From NCBI GenBank assembly GCA_003056165.1, contig LSNR01000001.1:1-44758 (forward strand): 44,758 nt of DNA, in the 5' to 3' direction. The position numbers and the translations under genes are program-made. Under the pieces are notes generated by a model, which saw only the letters and a program-made list of their open reading frames with translations, did no database searches and had not been told where the DNA came from. Source of the DNA: Parcubacteria group bacterium M6-OD1-3. Lineage in GTDB: Bacteria; Patescibacteriota; Minisyncoccia; Moranbacterales; UBA9337. This document shows positions 8,655 through 16,080 of this stretch, one piece after another (the stretch's first letter is position 1; every line of letters begins with the position of its first letter).

Positions 8655-8700
8655 TATAATATCAAAAAATCAACCTACTCATAATCCCACGGCCGTGGGA
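8655..8700 (+). repeat. 46-bp direct repeat, left copy
   Basis: It is identical to 9603-9648. It comprises a 24-nt AT-rich lead-in plus most of palindrome P2. With a mismatch of two bases the similarity continues to 8712/9660. The two copies flank the PaaX/Cas2-like gene. Confidence 0.9.
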
Positions 8701-8706
8701 TTATGA
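8679..8706. repeat. 28-bp palindrome copy P2, overlapping the Cas2-like gene stop codon
   Basis: This is a perfect 28-bp palindrome with core CCCACGGCCGTGGG (8686-8699) and outer TCAT/ATGA. The stop codon of the minus-strand gene (8701-8703) lies inside its right arm, so the last residues of the protein are written by the element and its flank. Confidence 0.9.
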
Positions 8707-9279
8707 TTGTTTTAAAGTTTTATTTTTTTTGAAAAAATACCTTTTCAATTTATTTTCATTGTCAATTTTAATAGCAGTTATAACTCTTACATATTTTTCC
8801 GACTGATAAAGTCTCACTAATTTCAAGATTGACCTTTCGAAAGCATACGGCGAGACAAAAACACTATGTTGTAATTTTTTGAAATCTAATTCTCGCAAAT
8901 GATTTCTTAAAACATCTCTAAAGCCCCTATCTTTTTCGGGAATATCAAAAATAACAATTCTCCATTTTTTATCCCAATATTTAGATTTTTTGAACTTTAT
9001 AGAAGACCCCAGTAAACTTAACTTCCTAGCCTGTTCCCTTCCCTCTTTGGTTAAAACTAACTTGAAAGATCCATTGGCTAATCTTTTTTCCTCCAATAAC
9101 TTTTCTTGAGTTAAACGAGAAATAGAGCGATTAAAGTTTTGTTGATTAATTTCCCGCCATTCTCTTTTGATAGCTCTCAATGTACGAAAATATTGTTGCG
9201 GTGAATGAGAAAGACCCAACGCTGTCCCTCCTAAAAGTACTACTAAAATCTTTTTTTGAACTGAACCAATTTTATACAT
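8701..9279 (-). CDS. PaaX-like winged-helix protein with Cas2-like C-terminal domain
   Basis: This 192-residue protein has two parts. Residues ~1-95 form a winged helix-turn-helix (KILVVLLGGTAL, NFNRSISRLTQEKLLEEKRLANG, LVLTKEGREQA). Residues ~100-185 form a ferredoxin-like Cas2 fold: KWRIVIFDIPEKDRGFRDVLRNHL, then LDFKKLQHSVFVSP and YVRVITAI. The Asp in FDIPE occupies the position of the metal-binding Asp of Cas2 nucleases; PaaX repressors share this fold. No cas1 or CRISPR array is in the window, so an adaptation role is unsupported. It is bracketed by 28-bp palindromes and a 46-bp direct repeat, and its stop codon lies in a palindrome. Alternatives are a repressor that binds the palindromes, or a nuclease mobilising them. 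Fold assignment is firm, function open. Confidence 0.85.
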   Translation of the reverse strand: MYKIGSVQKKILVVLLGGTALGLSHSPQQYFRTLRAIKREWREINQQNFNRSISRLTQEKLLEEKRLANGSFKLVLTKEGREQARKLSLLGSSIKFKKSKYWDKKWRIVIFDIPEKDRGFRDVLRNHLRELDFKKLQHSVFVSPYAFERSILKLVRLYQSEKYVRVITAIKIDNENKLKRYFFKKNKTLKQS

Positions 9280-9556
9280 AAATCATATCCAATTATTTTA
9301 ATTACACTTATTTTTAATATTTTTTAGAGTTTCGCTTTAGTAATGTATTTTAATATTTTATCTTAATCTATCACTCTAAATATCCTAATTTTAATATTCT
9401 ATTTTAATAGTTTATTTTAACAATATATTACTCTGTGTACCGTTATATATTATATATACCGTCATAAATATTGTTATAAATATTGCTAAGAATATTGCAT
9501 TCTTAACAAATTATCTTAATTCTATTTCGCTATAATTACTCTGTACTTTTATTTTA
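9280..9556. other. AT-rich region upstream of the Cas2-like gene
   Basis: These 277 bp of nearly pure A/T sequence have recurring TTTTAATATT-like units and a TATATATTATATATA-like stretch around 9440-9460. It must hold the promoter of the minus-strand gene starting at 9279, but no convincing -35/-10 pair stands out. No ORF is supported. Confidence 0.4.
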
Positions 9557-9584
9557 TCATAATCCCACGGCCGTGGCAAAATGA
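9557..9584. repeat. 28-bp palindrome copy P3 (imperfect)
   Basis: It has the same core as the other copies but ends GTGGC instead of GTGGG. The outer TCAT (9557-9560) and ATGA (9581-9584) pair, and the inner two bases on each side do not. It lies 70 bp from copy P4. Confidence 0.85.
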
Positions 9585-9602
9585 GTATAAATACTTGTAG
9601 AA

Positions 9603-9648
9603 TATAATATCAAAAAATCAACCTACTCATAATCCCACGGCCGTGGGA
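9603..9648 (+). repeat. 46-bp direct repeat, right copy
   Basis: It is identical to 8655-8700 and in the same orientation. Together the copies define a unit of about 1 kb (8655-9660) holding the Cas2-like gene, its upstream region and copies P2 to P4. Confidence 0.9.
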
Positions 9649-9654
9649 AAATGA
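9627..9654. repeat. 28-bp palindrome copy P4
   Basis: The core CCCACGGCCGTGGG is at 9634-9647, extended by T/A to 16 bp. Two mismatched positions on each side (AA/AA) are followed by paired outer TCAT/ATGA. The right flank TTGTTTT matches copies P1 and P2. Confidence 0.9.
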
Positions 9655-9699
9655 TTGTTTTGCTTTGACAGTTTTGATTATTTTAGCTTAATCAGTTTT

Positions 9700-9731
9700 A
9701 GCTATTAATATTTTTAGCTATTAATATTTTT
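9700..9731 (+). repeat. Two tandem copies of a 16-bp unit
   Basis: AGCTATTAATATTTTT is repeated exactly twice (9700-9715 and 9716-9731) in the AT-rich spacer between the repeat locus and clpC. The surrounding 9661-10017 region shows no ORF; it also contains a REP-like palindrome at 9900-9924. Confidence 0.85.
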
Positions 9732-9899
9732 ACTTTTTTCTGCTTAATTTAATCTAACTTGATTGTAATATTTTTTTAATATTAATCACGATATTTTTTA
9801 AAATATTTTTTCAAAAAATCCTCTTTCGCAACAAATTTAATTACGATATTTTACTCCCTGAAATCATTTCTTTAGTGATATGTAATAATTCTATTATTA

Positions 9900-9924
9900 C
9901 TTTGTGAAGACTGTCCTCGCGAAG
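9900..9924. repeat. Degenerate REP-like palindrome of the GAGGAC-n-GTCCTC family
   Basis: 25 bp with two 12-nt arms around a central T. Right arm GTCCTCGCGAAG matches the 22-kb palindromes closely, and the three arm mismatches would be G-U compatible in RNA. It looks like a solitary, decayed copy of the element found at the RAYT gene. Confidence 0.65.
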
Positions 9925-10017
9925 TAAGGGTTCATCTAATTTTTATTATTTTAAGCATAAAGTTTTAGTATTTATTCAGAGTATTGCAATTAATTATTAA
10001 ATTTATATTTAAAATGA

Positions 10018-10045
10018 TTGACAATTAGCCACATCTACATATAGA
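10018..10045 (+). promoter_or_regulatory. Sigma70-like promoter of clpC
   Basis: TTGACA at 10018-10023 and TATAGA at 10040-10045 have a 16-bp spacer and lie 36 bp before the ATG at 10081. No CtsR-type or CIRCE operator was recognised nearby. Confidence 0.6.
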
Positions 10046-10080
10046 ATTAAAGACACCTAAAATAAATATTTATAAAAAAT

Positions 10081-12633
10081 ATGATGAATAACAATATATT
10101 TAAAAAAATGACGACGCACGCTAAACATAGCTTTAGTGAGGCTGAAAATTTGGCCATTTTCTATGGCTCAAAAACTGTTAACCCAGAGCACCTTTTGTTT
10201 GCAATTTTCTTAGAAAAAGGTAGTTTAGGTAGCAATATTCTCAAAGATTCCGGAATTAAAAGACCATTTTTTGACATAGCTTTGGGCAATGCTAGTAAAA
10301 ATACAAAACGCAAGATATCCAAGATAAATACTTCTGAAAGTCTAAAAAATATTGTTACTAAAGCTTATGTATTGGCAAGCAAATTTAAATATCCATATGT
10401 CGGAACCGAGCATTTGGCTTTTTCAATTATGGAAAAACCTAATAACTTCGTTAAAGAAATTTTGCAGTTAGCGACCAAGCATAGAAAAAATACTCCCAAA
10501 AAAACGATTTCTAGAAAGACATTAAAACAATCTGATAATAATTCCTCAAAAATAAACAGTGGTATCAAGATAAATTCTTTAGATAAAAATGTTTTAAATG
10601 AGCTACTTTCTTCGCTAGGTCTACCTAATTTTAACTCTCCGTTAAATAGTAAATCACCGGATAACGATGGAACTTCTGCTTTAGACTATTTTTGTATCAA
10701 CTTGAATGAGAAAGTAAGACACTCAGATTATTTAATAATTGGTAGAGACAAAGAATTAGAACAGACAGCTATTTCATTAGGACGGAAAGATAAAAATAAT
10801 CCATTATTGATTGGTGAACCTGGGGTTGGGAAAACTGCTTTGATTGAAGGCTTAGCGAAAAAAATAAATTCTGGAAATGTTCCCCGACATTTATTAAACA
10901 AAAAAATACTTTCTTTGGATATGGCCTTAGTTGTAGCTGGGACAAGCTTTCGTGGAGAATTTGAACAAAGACTAAAAGATATTCTTGTTGAAGCATCTAG
11001 AAATAAGGATGTCATTTTATTCATTGATGAAATCCACAGTATCATCGGCGCTGGAAACACAAGTGGTAGCTTGGATGCAGCTAATATTCTAAAACCAGCC
11101 TTAACACAAGGAGAAATTCAATGTATCGGAGCGACAACTTTAACAGAATACAAAAAATATATTGAAAAAGATTCCGCCCTAGAACGTCGCTTTCAAACAA
11201 TCATTGTTGCTGAACCATCTAAAAAAGAAACTGAGAAAATATTGCTCGGCATCAAAAAAAATTACGAAAAATTCCATAATGTTTCTATCAAAAACGAAGC
11301 CGTTCTTCAGGCAGTTACACTAAGCTCTCGATATATTCAGGACCGTTCTCAACCAGACAAATCAATTGATTTAATTGATGAAACATCTTCACGCATTCGC
11401 AATAGTAAGAGTAGTTCCAAATTATTGAGAATGATTGATGGCATAGAAAAAGAATTAGAAAAAATATCAATGAAAAAAAATAATTTGATAAATAAGGAAA
11501 AATATGATGATGCATTGAAATTGCGTAATTCAGAAAAAAAATTTTTGGAAAAGATAAGTCATCTCAAGAAAAAACAAAAAAAAATTGAACAGTCCAACCC
11601 TGCTATTATAACCGCTATTGATATAACTGAGACAATATCTATTATAACAAAAATTCCTCTTTCCAAACTACTTTTTCAAACCTCCAATAAGATTATTGGT
11701 ATCAATCGTCGTTTAAATTTACAAATAGTTGGACAAAAAAATGCCACCAAAAAAATATCTGAAACTATCTTACGATCACAAACTGGAGTAAGTGACAATA
11801 CTAAGCCAATCGGCTCATTCTTATTTTTAGGACCTAGTGGCGTTGGAAAAACTTTAACCGCCAAAACTCTAGCTAAAGAATTTTTTGGAAGTTCCAATGC
11901 TCTATTAAAAATAGATATGAGCGAATTTATGGAACGCCACAGTATCTCTCAATTATTAGGAGCTCCAGCCGGCTATATCGGTTATGGTGAAGGTGGAAAA
12001 TTGACTGAACAAATTCGTCGTCAACCGTATAGCTTGGTTTTATTCGATGAAATTGAAAAAGCACATCCCGATGTTTTTAATCTCCTACTTCAAATCCTAG
12101 AAGATGGAATATTGACTGACGCCGAAGGTCGCAAAATAAATTTTCGAAATACTATTATTGTATTAACCTCTAATATTGGCACATCTGAATTTACTAGAAT
12201 TTCCGACATTGGTTTTGATTTTGAAAAAGTTACTCGTCAAAAAAAATCTTTGCGCGAGAAATTTGAAAATATAAAAGAAAAAGTTTTGCAAGAATTAAGA
12301 CAAAAAGTAAAACCCGAAATACTAAATAGACTTGACCATATTATTATTTTTAATATGCTTTCACGGAATGAACTAAAAAGAATAACTACTCTGGAATTAA
12401 AACAACTACAAAAACGCCTACTAAAGCGTTCTATTGATTTTAATTATTCCAAAAAATTAACTAATTTTATTGCCGAAAAAAGCTCTTCCGATTACAAAGG
12501 AGCTCGTTATATTCAAAAAAATATTCGCAATTTAGTTGAAAATAAAATTGCCGAAGAAATTGTCAAAAATAATTCTTCCAAAAATAAAATTTTCTTAGAT
12601 ATTAAGGATAATAAGATTGAAATAAAGAAATAG
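10081..12633 (+). CDS. clpC: ATP-dependent Clp protease ATP-binding subunit ClpC
   Basis: This 850-residue HSP100 unfoldase feeds proteins to ClpP. Order: Clp N-domain with two repeats (about residues 8-145; FSEAENLAIFYGS and VNPEHLLFAI), first AAA+ module with Walker A GEPGVGKT (245-252) and Walker B LFIDEIH (~313-319), a short middle region with a UVR-like motif (KEKYDDALKLRNSEKKF, ~472-490), second AAA+ module with Walker A GPSGVGKT (584-591) and Walker B LVLFDEIEKAHPD (~652-664), and a D2-small domain. An IGF tripeptide (710-712) sits where ClpP-binding loops lie, supporting ClpC over ClpB. The short middle region also fits ClpC. A linker of about 60 residues rich in Ser/Asn/Lys (~148-205) separates the N-domain from the first AAA+ module. 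No clpP is in the window. Confidence 0.93.
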   Translation: MMNNNIFKKMTTHAKHSFSEAENLAIFYGSKTVNPEHLLFAIFLEKGSLGSNILKDSGIKRPFFDIALGNASKNTKRKISKINTSESLKNIVTKAYVLASKFKYPYVGTEHLAFSIMEKPNNFVKEILQLATKHRKNTPKKTISRKTLKQSDNNSSKINSGIKINSLDKNVLNELLSSLGLPNFNSPLNSKSPDNDGTSALDYFCINLNEKVRHSDYLIIGRDKELEQTAISLGRKDKNNPLLIGEPGVGKTALIEGLAKKINSGNVPRHLLNKKILSLDMALVVAGTSFRGEFEQRLKDILVEASRNKDVILFIDEIHSIIGAGNTSGSLDAANILKPALTQGEIQCIGATTLTEYKKYIEKDSALERRFQTIIVAEPSKKETEKILLGIKKNYEKFHNVSIKNEAVLQAVTLSSRYIQDRSQPDKSIDLIDETSSRIRNSKSSSKLLRMIDGIEKELEKISMKKNNLINKEKYDDALKLRNSEKKFLEKISHLKKKQKKIEQSNPAIITAIDITETISIITKIPLSKLLFQTSNKIIGINRRLNLQIVGQKNATKKISETILRSQTGVSDNTKPIGSFLFLGPSGVGKTLTAKTLAKEFFGSSNALLKIDMSEFMERHSISQLLGAPAGYIGYGEGGKLTEQIRRQPYSLVLFDEIEKAHPDVFNLLLQILEDGILTDAEGRKINFRNTIIVLTSNIGTSEFTRISDIGFDFEKVTRQKKSLREKFENIKEKVLQELRQKVKPEILNRLDHIIIFNMLSRNELKRITTLELKQLQKRLLKRSIDFNYSKKLTNFIAEKSSSDYKGARYIQKNIRNLVENKIAEEIVKNNSSKNKIFLDIKDNKIEIKK

Positions 12634-12722
12634 CTTTTTTACCCTGCTCTTCACACCTCACAACATATCATATCTCTTGCGATAGTATAATTCATAAAGG
12701 TATTCTCAAAAGAATAACTAAA

Positions 12723-13460
12723 ATGACATTTTTCAGTTTTAAAAAATTTATTTTAGAAACCCTATTCCCAATTCATTGTATTTCTTGCAATAAATATGGA
12801 GATTGGCTTTGCCAAGATTGTTTGAACAAAATTTCACTTAAAAAACATCAAGTTTGTCCCATATGCGAACAAAAGCAAACTCCAAATGGCATAGTTTGCT
12901 TTGACTGCAAAAGTAAATACACTATTGACGGATTGCTAGTAGCGTCTTTTTATCGTCGAAATAAAAAGAAAACCATTCTCGCCGAATTAATTCATTATTA
13001 TAAATATCGCTTTATTAATGAATTAAGTAATCCTTTGGGAGAAATTTTAGTTAAAGCCTTTTTACATTCTGATTTAATTCTGCCAGATTTAATTATTCCC
13101 ATTCCACTTCACCCGCGTCGCTTACGCTGGAGAAATTTTAATCAATCAAAATTATTAGCAGAATACTTAAGTAAAAAAATTACACCTAATTTTGAAATTA
13201 CCGTGACTGAAGATATTATCATTAGAAAAAAATACACTCACCCACAAGCAAAAATTAAAGACCGTCGACGCAGAATTAATAACTTACAAGGAATTTTTGC
13301 TATTAATAGCAACACAAAAGTCGCCGAGCTTTTAGAAAACAAGACTATCTTACTAGTCGATGACATTGCTACTACTGGTTCCACTCTCTTCGAATGTGCT
13401 AAGACTTTAAAGCAATATAAGGTCAAAGAGGTTTACGCTATAGTCCTTGCCAGACAATAA
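12723..13460 (+). CDS. comF: ComF-family phosphoribosyltransferase-like protein
   Basis: This 245-residue protein has an N-terminal zinc-ribbon-like region with paired Cys (HCISC, LCQDC, CPICEQ, CFDCK; residues ~18-65) and a type I phosphoribosyltransferase domain. The PRPP-binding motif ILLVDDIATTGST lies at about residues 210-222, and PIPLHPRRLRWRNFNQS is the typical ComF segment. ComFC is needed for DNA uptake in competent bacteria, probably at or near the inner-membrane translocation step. CPR bacteria commonly retain com genes, consistent with scavenging DNA. It is 90 bp downstream of clpC on the same strand and converges with lgt 17 bp later. Confidence 0.9.
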   Translation: MTFFSFKKFILETLFPIHCISCNKYGDWLCQDCLNKISLKKHQVCPICEQKQTPNGIVCFDCKSKYTIDGLLVASFYRRNKKKTILAELIHYYKYRFINELSNPLGEILVKAFLHSDLILPDLIIPIPLHPRRLRWRNFNQSKLLAEYLSKKITPNFEITVTEDIIIRKKYTHPQAKIKDRRRRINNLQGIFAINSNTKVAELLENKTILLVDDIATTGSTLFECAKTLKQYKVKEVYAIVLARQ

Positions 13461-13477
13461 TTATAACATTTTAGTCT

Positions 13478-14290
13478 CTACTTATAATTACTAATATTAA
13501 TAATTATAATTCCGATAATTATCATCAGCAACGATAATATTTGTCCCATCGTTAAAAAGCTGATAATAAAACCTAGTTGCTCATCAGGCTGTCTCAGAAA
13601 TTCCAAAAAAAATCTAATCATTCCATAACCAATTACATATATCCCCGTAAGCAAGCCTTGTTTTTTGGAAAACTTATTTCTTAATATCCATAAAATTACA
13701 AATAGAACAAAACCTTCAAAAAAAGCTTCGTATAACTGTGACGGATGTCTTAATTGTTTTTCATTTCCGAAAAACATTCCCCACCAACCATTAGTTGCTC
13801 GTCCATAAAGCTCCCCATTTAAAAAATTTCCAATCCGACCGAAAAAATATCCGGCTGGAATAGTCGGCACAACAAAATCAAGTATTCGCCAAAAATTTAT
13901 TTTACGCTTTCGACAAAAAAAACAAGCTATTAAAAAAAATCCAATTACTGCCCCATAATAACTCATCCCATATAATCCAACAAAATTACCTCTAGCGTCA
14001 AACGGCGAAACTATTTCCGATAAATGCTGAGCATAATAATTCCAATTGTAAATAATAACATAACCAATTCTTCCGCCGATTAAAACACCCCCAAAAGAAT
14101 ATATTAGAAAATCTAAAACATCATTATATTTGAAATAAGTTTCCTTCTTGGAGATTCTCCACTTTAATAAACTGACAATTATAATTAACCCGACTAAATA
14201 CATTAAAGAATACCAGCGTATATTTAAAAATCCAACTGAAAAAGCAATTGGATTTAAATATTGTGGGATATTTTGATAAAAGTTAAACAT
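13478..14290 (-). CDS. lgt: Prolipoprotein diacylglyceryl transferase
   Basis: This 270-residue inner-membrane enzyme transfers diacylglycerol from phosphatidylglycerol to the lipobox Cys of prelipoproteins. It has about seven transmembrane helices. Conserved signatures: NIRWYSLMYLVG near the N-terminus, the Lgt signature FFGRIGNFLNGELYGR (~residues 148-163), RHPSQLYEA and FFLEFLRQPDEQLG. The segment usually written HGG in bacterial Lgt reads YGMSYYGAVIG here, so the common His is a Tyr, a difference worth noting although other catalytic Arg/Asn/Glu positions are kept. The start overlaps the end of the AI-2E exporter frame by 8 bp, so both are one operon. Confidence 0.92.
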   Translation of the reverse strand: MFNFYQNIPQYLNPIAFSVGFLNIRWYSLMYLVGLIIIVSLLKWRISKKETYFKYNDVLDFLIYSFGGVLIGGRIGYVIIYNWNYYAQHLSEIVSPFDARGNFVGLYGMSYYGAVIGFFLIACFFCRKRKINFWRILDFVVPTIPAGYFFGRIGNFLNGELYGRATNGWWGMFFGNEKQLRHPSQLYEAFFEGFVLFVILWILRNKFSKKQGLLTGIYVIGYGMIRFFLEFLRQPDEQLGFIISFLTMGQILSLLMIIIGIIIINISNYK

Positions 14291-15338
14291 TGTATTTTTT
14301 CAATTGTCCTTTAAATTCCTTCCCGTAAATTTCCCAAAGTGCCAAAAATAAAGCCATAATAACTGGTCCGATAATAAAACCGATTATTCCAAAACTTATC
14401 AAGCCACCTAGCGTCGCAAAAAAAACTAAGAGTGGATGCATTTCTGTATCATTGCCGACTAATTTTGGTCGTAAAATATTATCAATAAAAGATATAACGA
14501 TTGATCCAAAAGCTAATATAAAAATCCCCTGCCAAATATTTCCCATAAAAAGCATTATAATGCCAACTGGTGCCCAAACCAAGCCGGATCCAATAGCAGG
14601 AATAATAGAAAGAATAATCATAGCAACTCCCCAAATTACAAAAGATTGCACACCCGCAATAGCAAACATTACTCCACCCAACAGTCCTTGGATAGTTCCG
14701 ACTATGATGGTTCCCTTTAATGTCGCCCGCACCATTGAAGAAAATTTTCGAGAAAGCTCTTCTTCATACTTATTTTTTAGCGGACTAAGGTACATTGCTT
14801 TTTCAATAATTTTATGACCGTCTATCAAAAAATAATACAAACTAAAAAACATCACAAATACCCAAAGTATTGAAGCTATTACATTCTGATAAGTTTTTTG
14901 AATAACGGTCAATACTCCACTCCCAATATTTTGAATAGTTTTATTCATCTGACTTTGTTGAAAGAATTGTTCCAGATTAAGCATTTGAGCTAAAGAAGAA
15001 TTCCTAAAATTGTTTAAACTTACAACAATATGATCTTGATAAGAATTATCCACGGATACTCTCTGGTAGAATCCATTAACTTCATTAGCAACTAAACCAA
15101 ATAATGTAACTGTTGGTAAAACAATAATTACTAGAACCAACAAGCAAGTTAATAATGAGCTAATTGCTTTTTTCCCAGTTTTTTTTAATAAAAAATAATA
15201 GAAACTATGAAAAGTCGCTGCTAAAATAGCTGCCGTTAAAATAGCTGACAAGAATGGCTTAAATAGCATAAACACCAAGCCACTCATAATAATCAGCACT
15301 AGCATAAAGAAATAAACATTATAATTTTTTATTTGCAT
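14283..15338 (-). CDS. AI-2E family transporter (UPF0118/PerM-like)
   Basis: This 351-residue polytopic membrane protein of the PF01594 family has about eight helices. Family features: an early SAILTAAILAATFHSFYYFLLKK pair, a long extracytoplasmic amphipathic loop (~90-165), and a C-terminal core with GTIQGLLGGVMFAIAGV, ILSIIPAIGSGLVWAPVGI, DNILRPKLVGNDTEMHPLLVFFATLGGL and GIIGFIIGPVIMALFLALWE. The P-x-L-x-G and HPLLVF segments are near-invariant in the family. Members include the AI-2 exporter TqsA and Na+/H+ antiporter-like proteins, so the substrate cannot be fixed. It is first in an operon with lgt (8-bp overlap). Confidence 0.88.
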   Translation of the reverse strand: MQIKNYNVYFFMLVLIIMSGLVFMLFKPFLSAILTAAILAATFHSFYYFLLKKTGKKAISSLLTCLLVLVIIVLPTVTLFGLVANEVNGFYQRVSVDNSYQDHIVVSLNNFRNSSLAQMLNLEQFFQQSQMNKTIQNIGSGVLTVIQKTYQNVIASILWVFVMFFSLYYFLIDGHKIIEKAMYLSPLKNKYEEELSRKFSSMVRATLKGTIIVGTIQGLLGGVMFAIAGVQSFVIWGVAMIILSIIPAIGSGLVWAPVGIIMLFMGNIWQGIFILAFGSIVISFIDNILRPKLVGNDTEMHPLLVFFATLGGLISFGIIGFIIGPVIMALFLALWEIYGKEFKGQLKKYNV

Positions 15339-15748
15339 ATATATTCTGTAACCGACAATTTACAGCCAGCTACTTTTCTAAAAAATTAACTTTTTGCACA
15401 AACATTCCATATGAAAAATAGTACCACAAATAGTATAATAAAAAAAGTAGTTTTTAAAATTTTGTCCGTAGCCGTATCCTTTTTTTAATTATAAAAATCG
15501 GATACAATTATTTACTCACGGAAATTTAAGGAGGATTTTCCGCTTTCAAACTACGAACAAAATTCTAACAACTACTCAAATTAAGCTCATCTAATTGCTA
15601 TTCTAACAACATTCAAATATAGCATACTATCAACATTTTGTCAATAATGTGTACCTACATTCTACGCCCAATCTTAATCTAGAAAAAAAGACACCTTCCG
15701 TAGTATAATTATTTAGTCTAACAAACTATAATAATTAACTACAAAAAG
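15339..15748. other. Intergenic region between the AI-2E exporter and the IS30 remnant
   Basis: The 410 bp contain the branched inverted-repeat element at 15458-15564 and, from about 15680, probable left-end sequence of the IS30 remnant. No ORF is supported. Confidence 0.5.
15458..15564. repeat. Branched (three-way) inverted-repeat element
   Basis: Outer arms 15458-15471 and 15551-15564 pair over 14 bp with one mismatch. Inside are two further hairpins: GTATCC (15474-15479) with GGATAC (15500-15505), extended by a T-run/A-run, and CGGAAA (15519-15524) with TTTCCG (15537-15542). The layout of an outer stem with two inner hairpins resembles the insert in elp3. It could be a structured RNA leader or a non-autonomous mobile element. 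Confidence 0.6.
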
Positions 15749-16080
15749 ATGTCTCATAAACATATTACACCAGAACAGAGAAATGTAATAGCTGTTTTGA
15801 AAAGAATTGGAACTTTTCAAAAAGATATAGCAATAATAATTGGAGTTACCCCTTCAGCCATATCTCAAGAGTTAACAAGAAACAAGGATGAAGATAGCAA
15901 ATATCGAGCTGGAAGTGCTAAGAAAAAAAAGAAAGAAGATTTAAAGCTAATCAAAGATTTAATAAAATTAAAAATAATGAATGGTTGAAAAAATATGTTA
16001 TTAAAAAATTAAAGCTAGGTTGGTCTCCTGAACAAATCAGCGGAAGAATAAAAAAAGATTATTTTGAACATATAATAATT
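15749..16080 (+). pseudogene. Truncated and frameshifted IS30-family transposase
   Basis: The first 79 codons encode an IS30-type N-terminal HTH (HITPEQRNVIAVLKRIGTFQ, then ITPSAISQELTRN-like VTPSAISQELTRNKD). The frame then stops at TGA (15986-15988). In another frame, homology resumes with NEWLKKYVIKKLKLGWSPEQ and ISGRIKKDYFEH, the family's WSPEQIsGR motif. The DDE catalytic domain is missing; similarity ends at 16080, exactly at the 3' end of the convergent metallophosphoesterase gene. So it is a dead fragment with at least one frameshift and loss of the 3' two thirds. A left terminal inverted repeat may lie near 15683-15710, but no right end exists. Confidence 0.8.

Noticed and set aside
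8530-8690. Small repetitive protein with alternating Lys/Glu/Asn and Ser/Pro/Leu
   Set aside because: The frame is open only because of a 6-bp repeat. A TAG precedes it directly and no start codon is available.
8679-8706. Palindrome P2 as merely the terminator of the Cas2-like gene
   Set aside because: It overlaps the stop codon, lacks a directly following T-run, and recurs upstream of the same gene and in another spacer.
8292-9660. CRISPR array next to a Cas2-like gene
   Set aside because: The palindromes are not evenly spaced, there are no unique spacers of equal length, and no cas1 is present.
9280-10017. Replication origin in the AT-rich zone
   Set aside because: No cluster of DnaA boxes (TTATCCACA-like) was seen, and dnaA/dnaN are absent.
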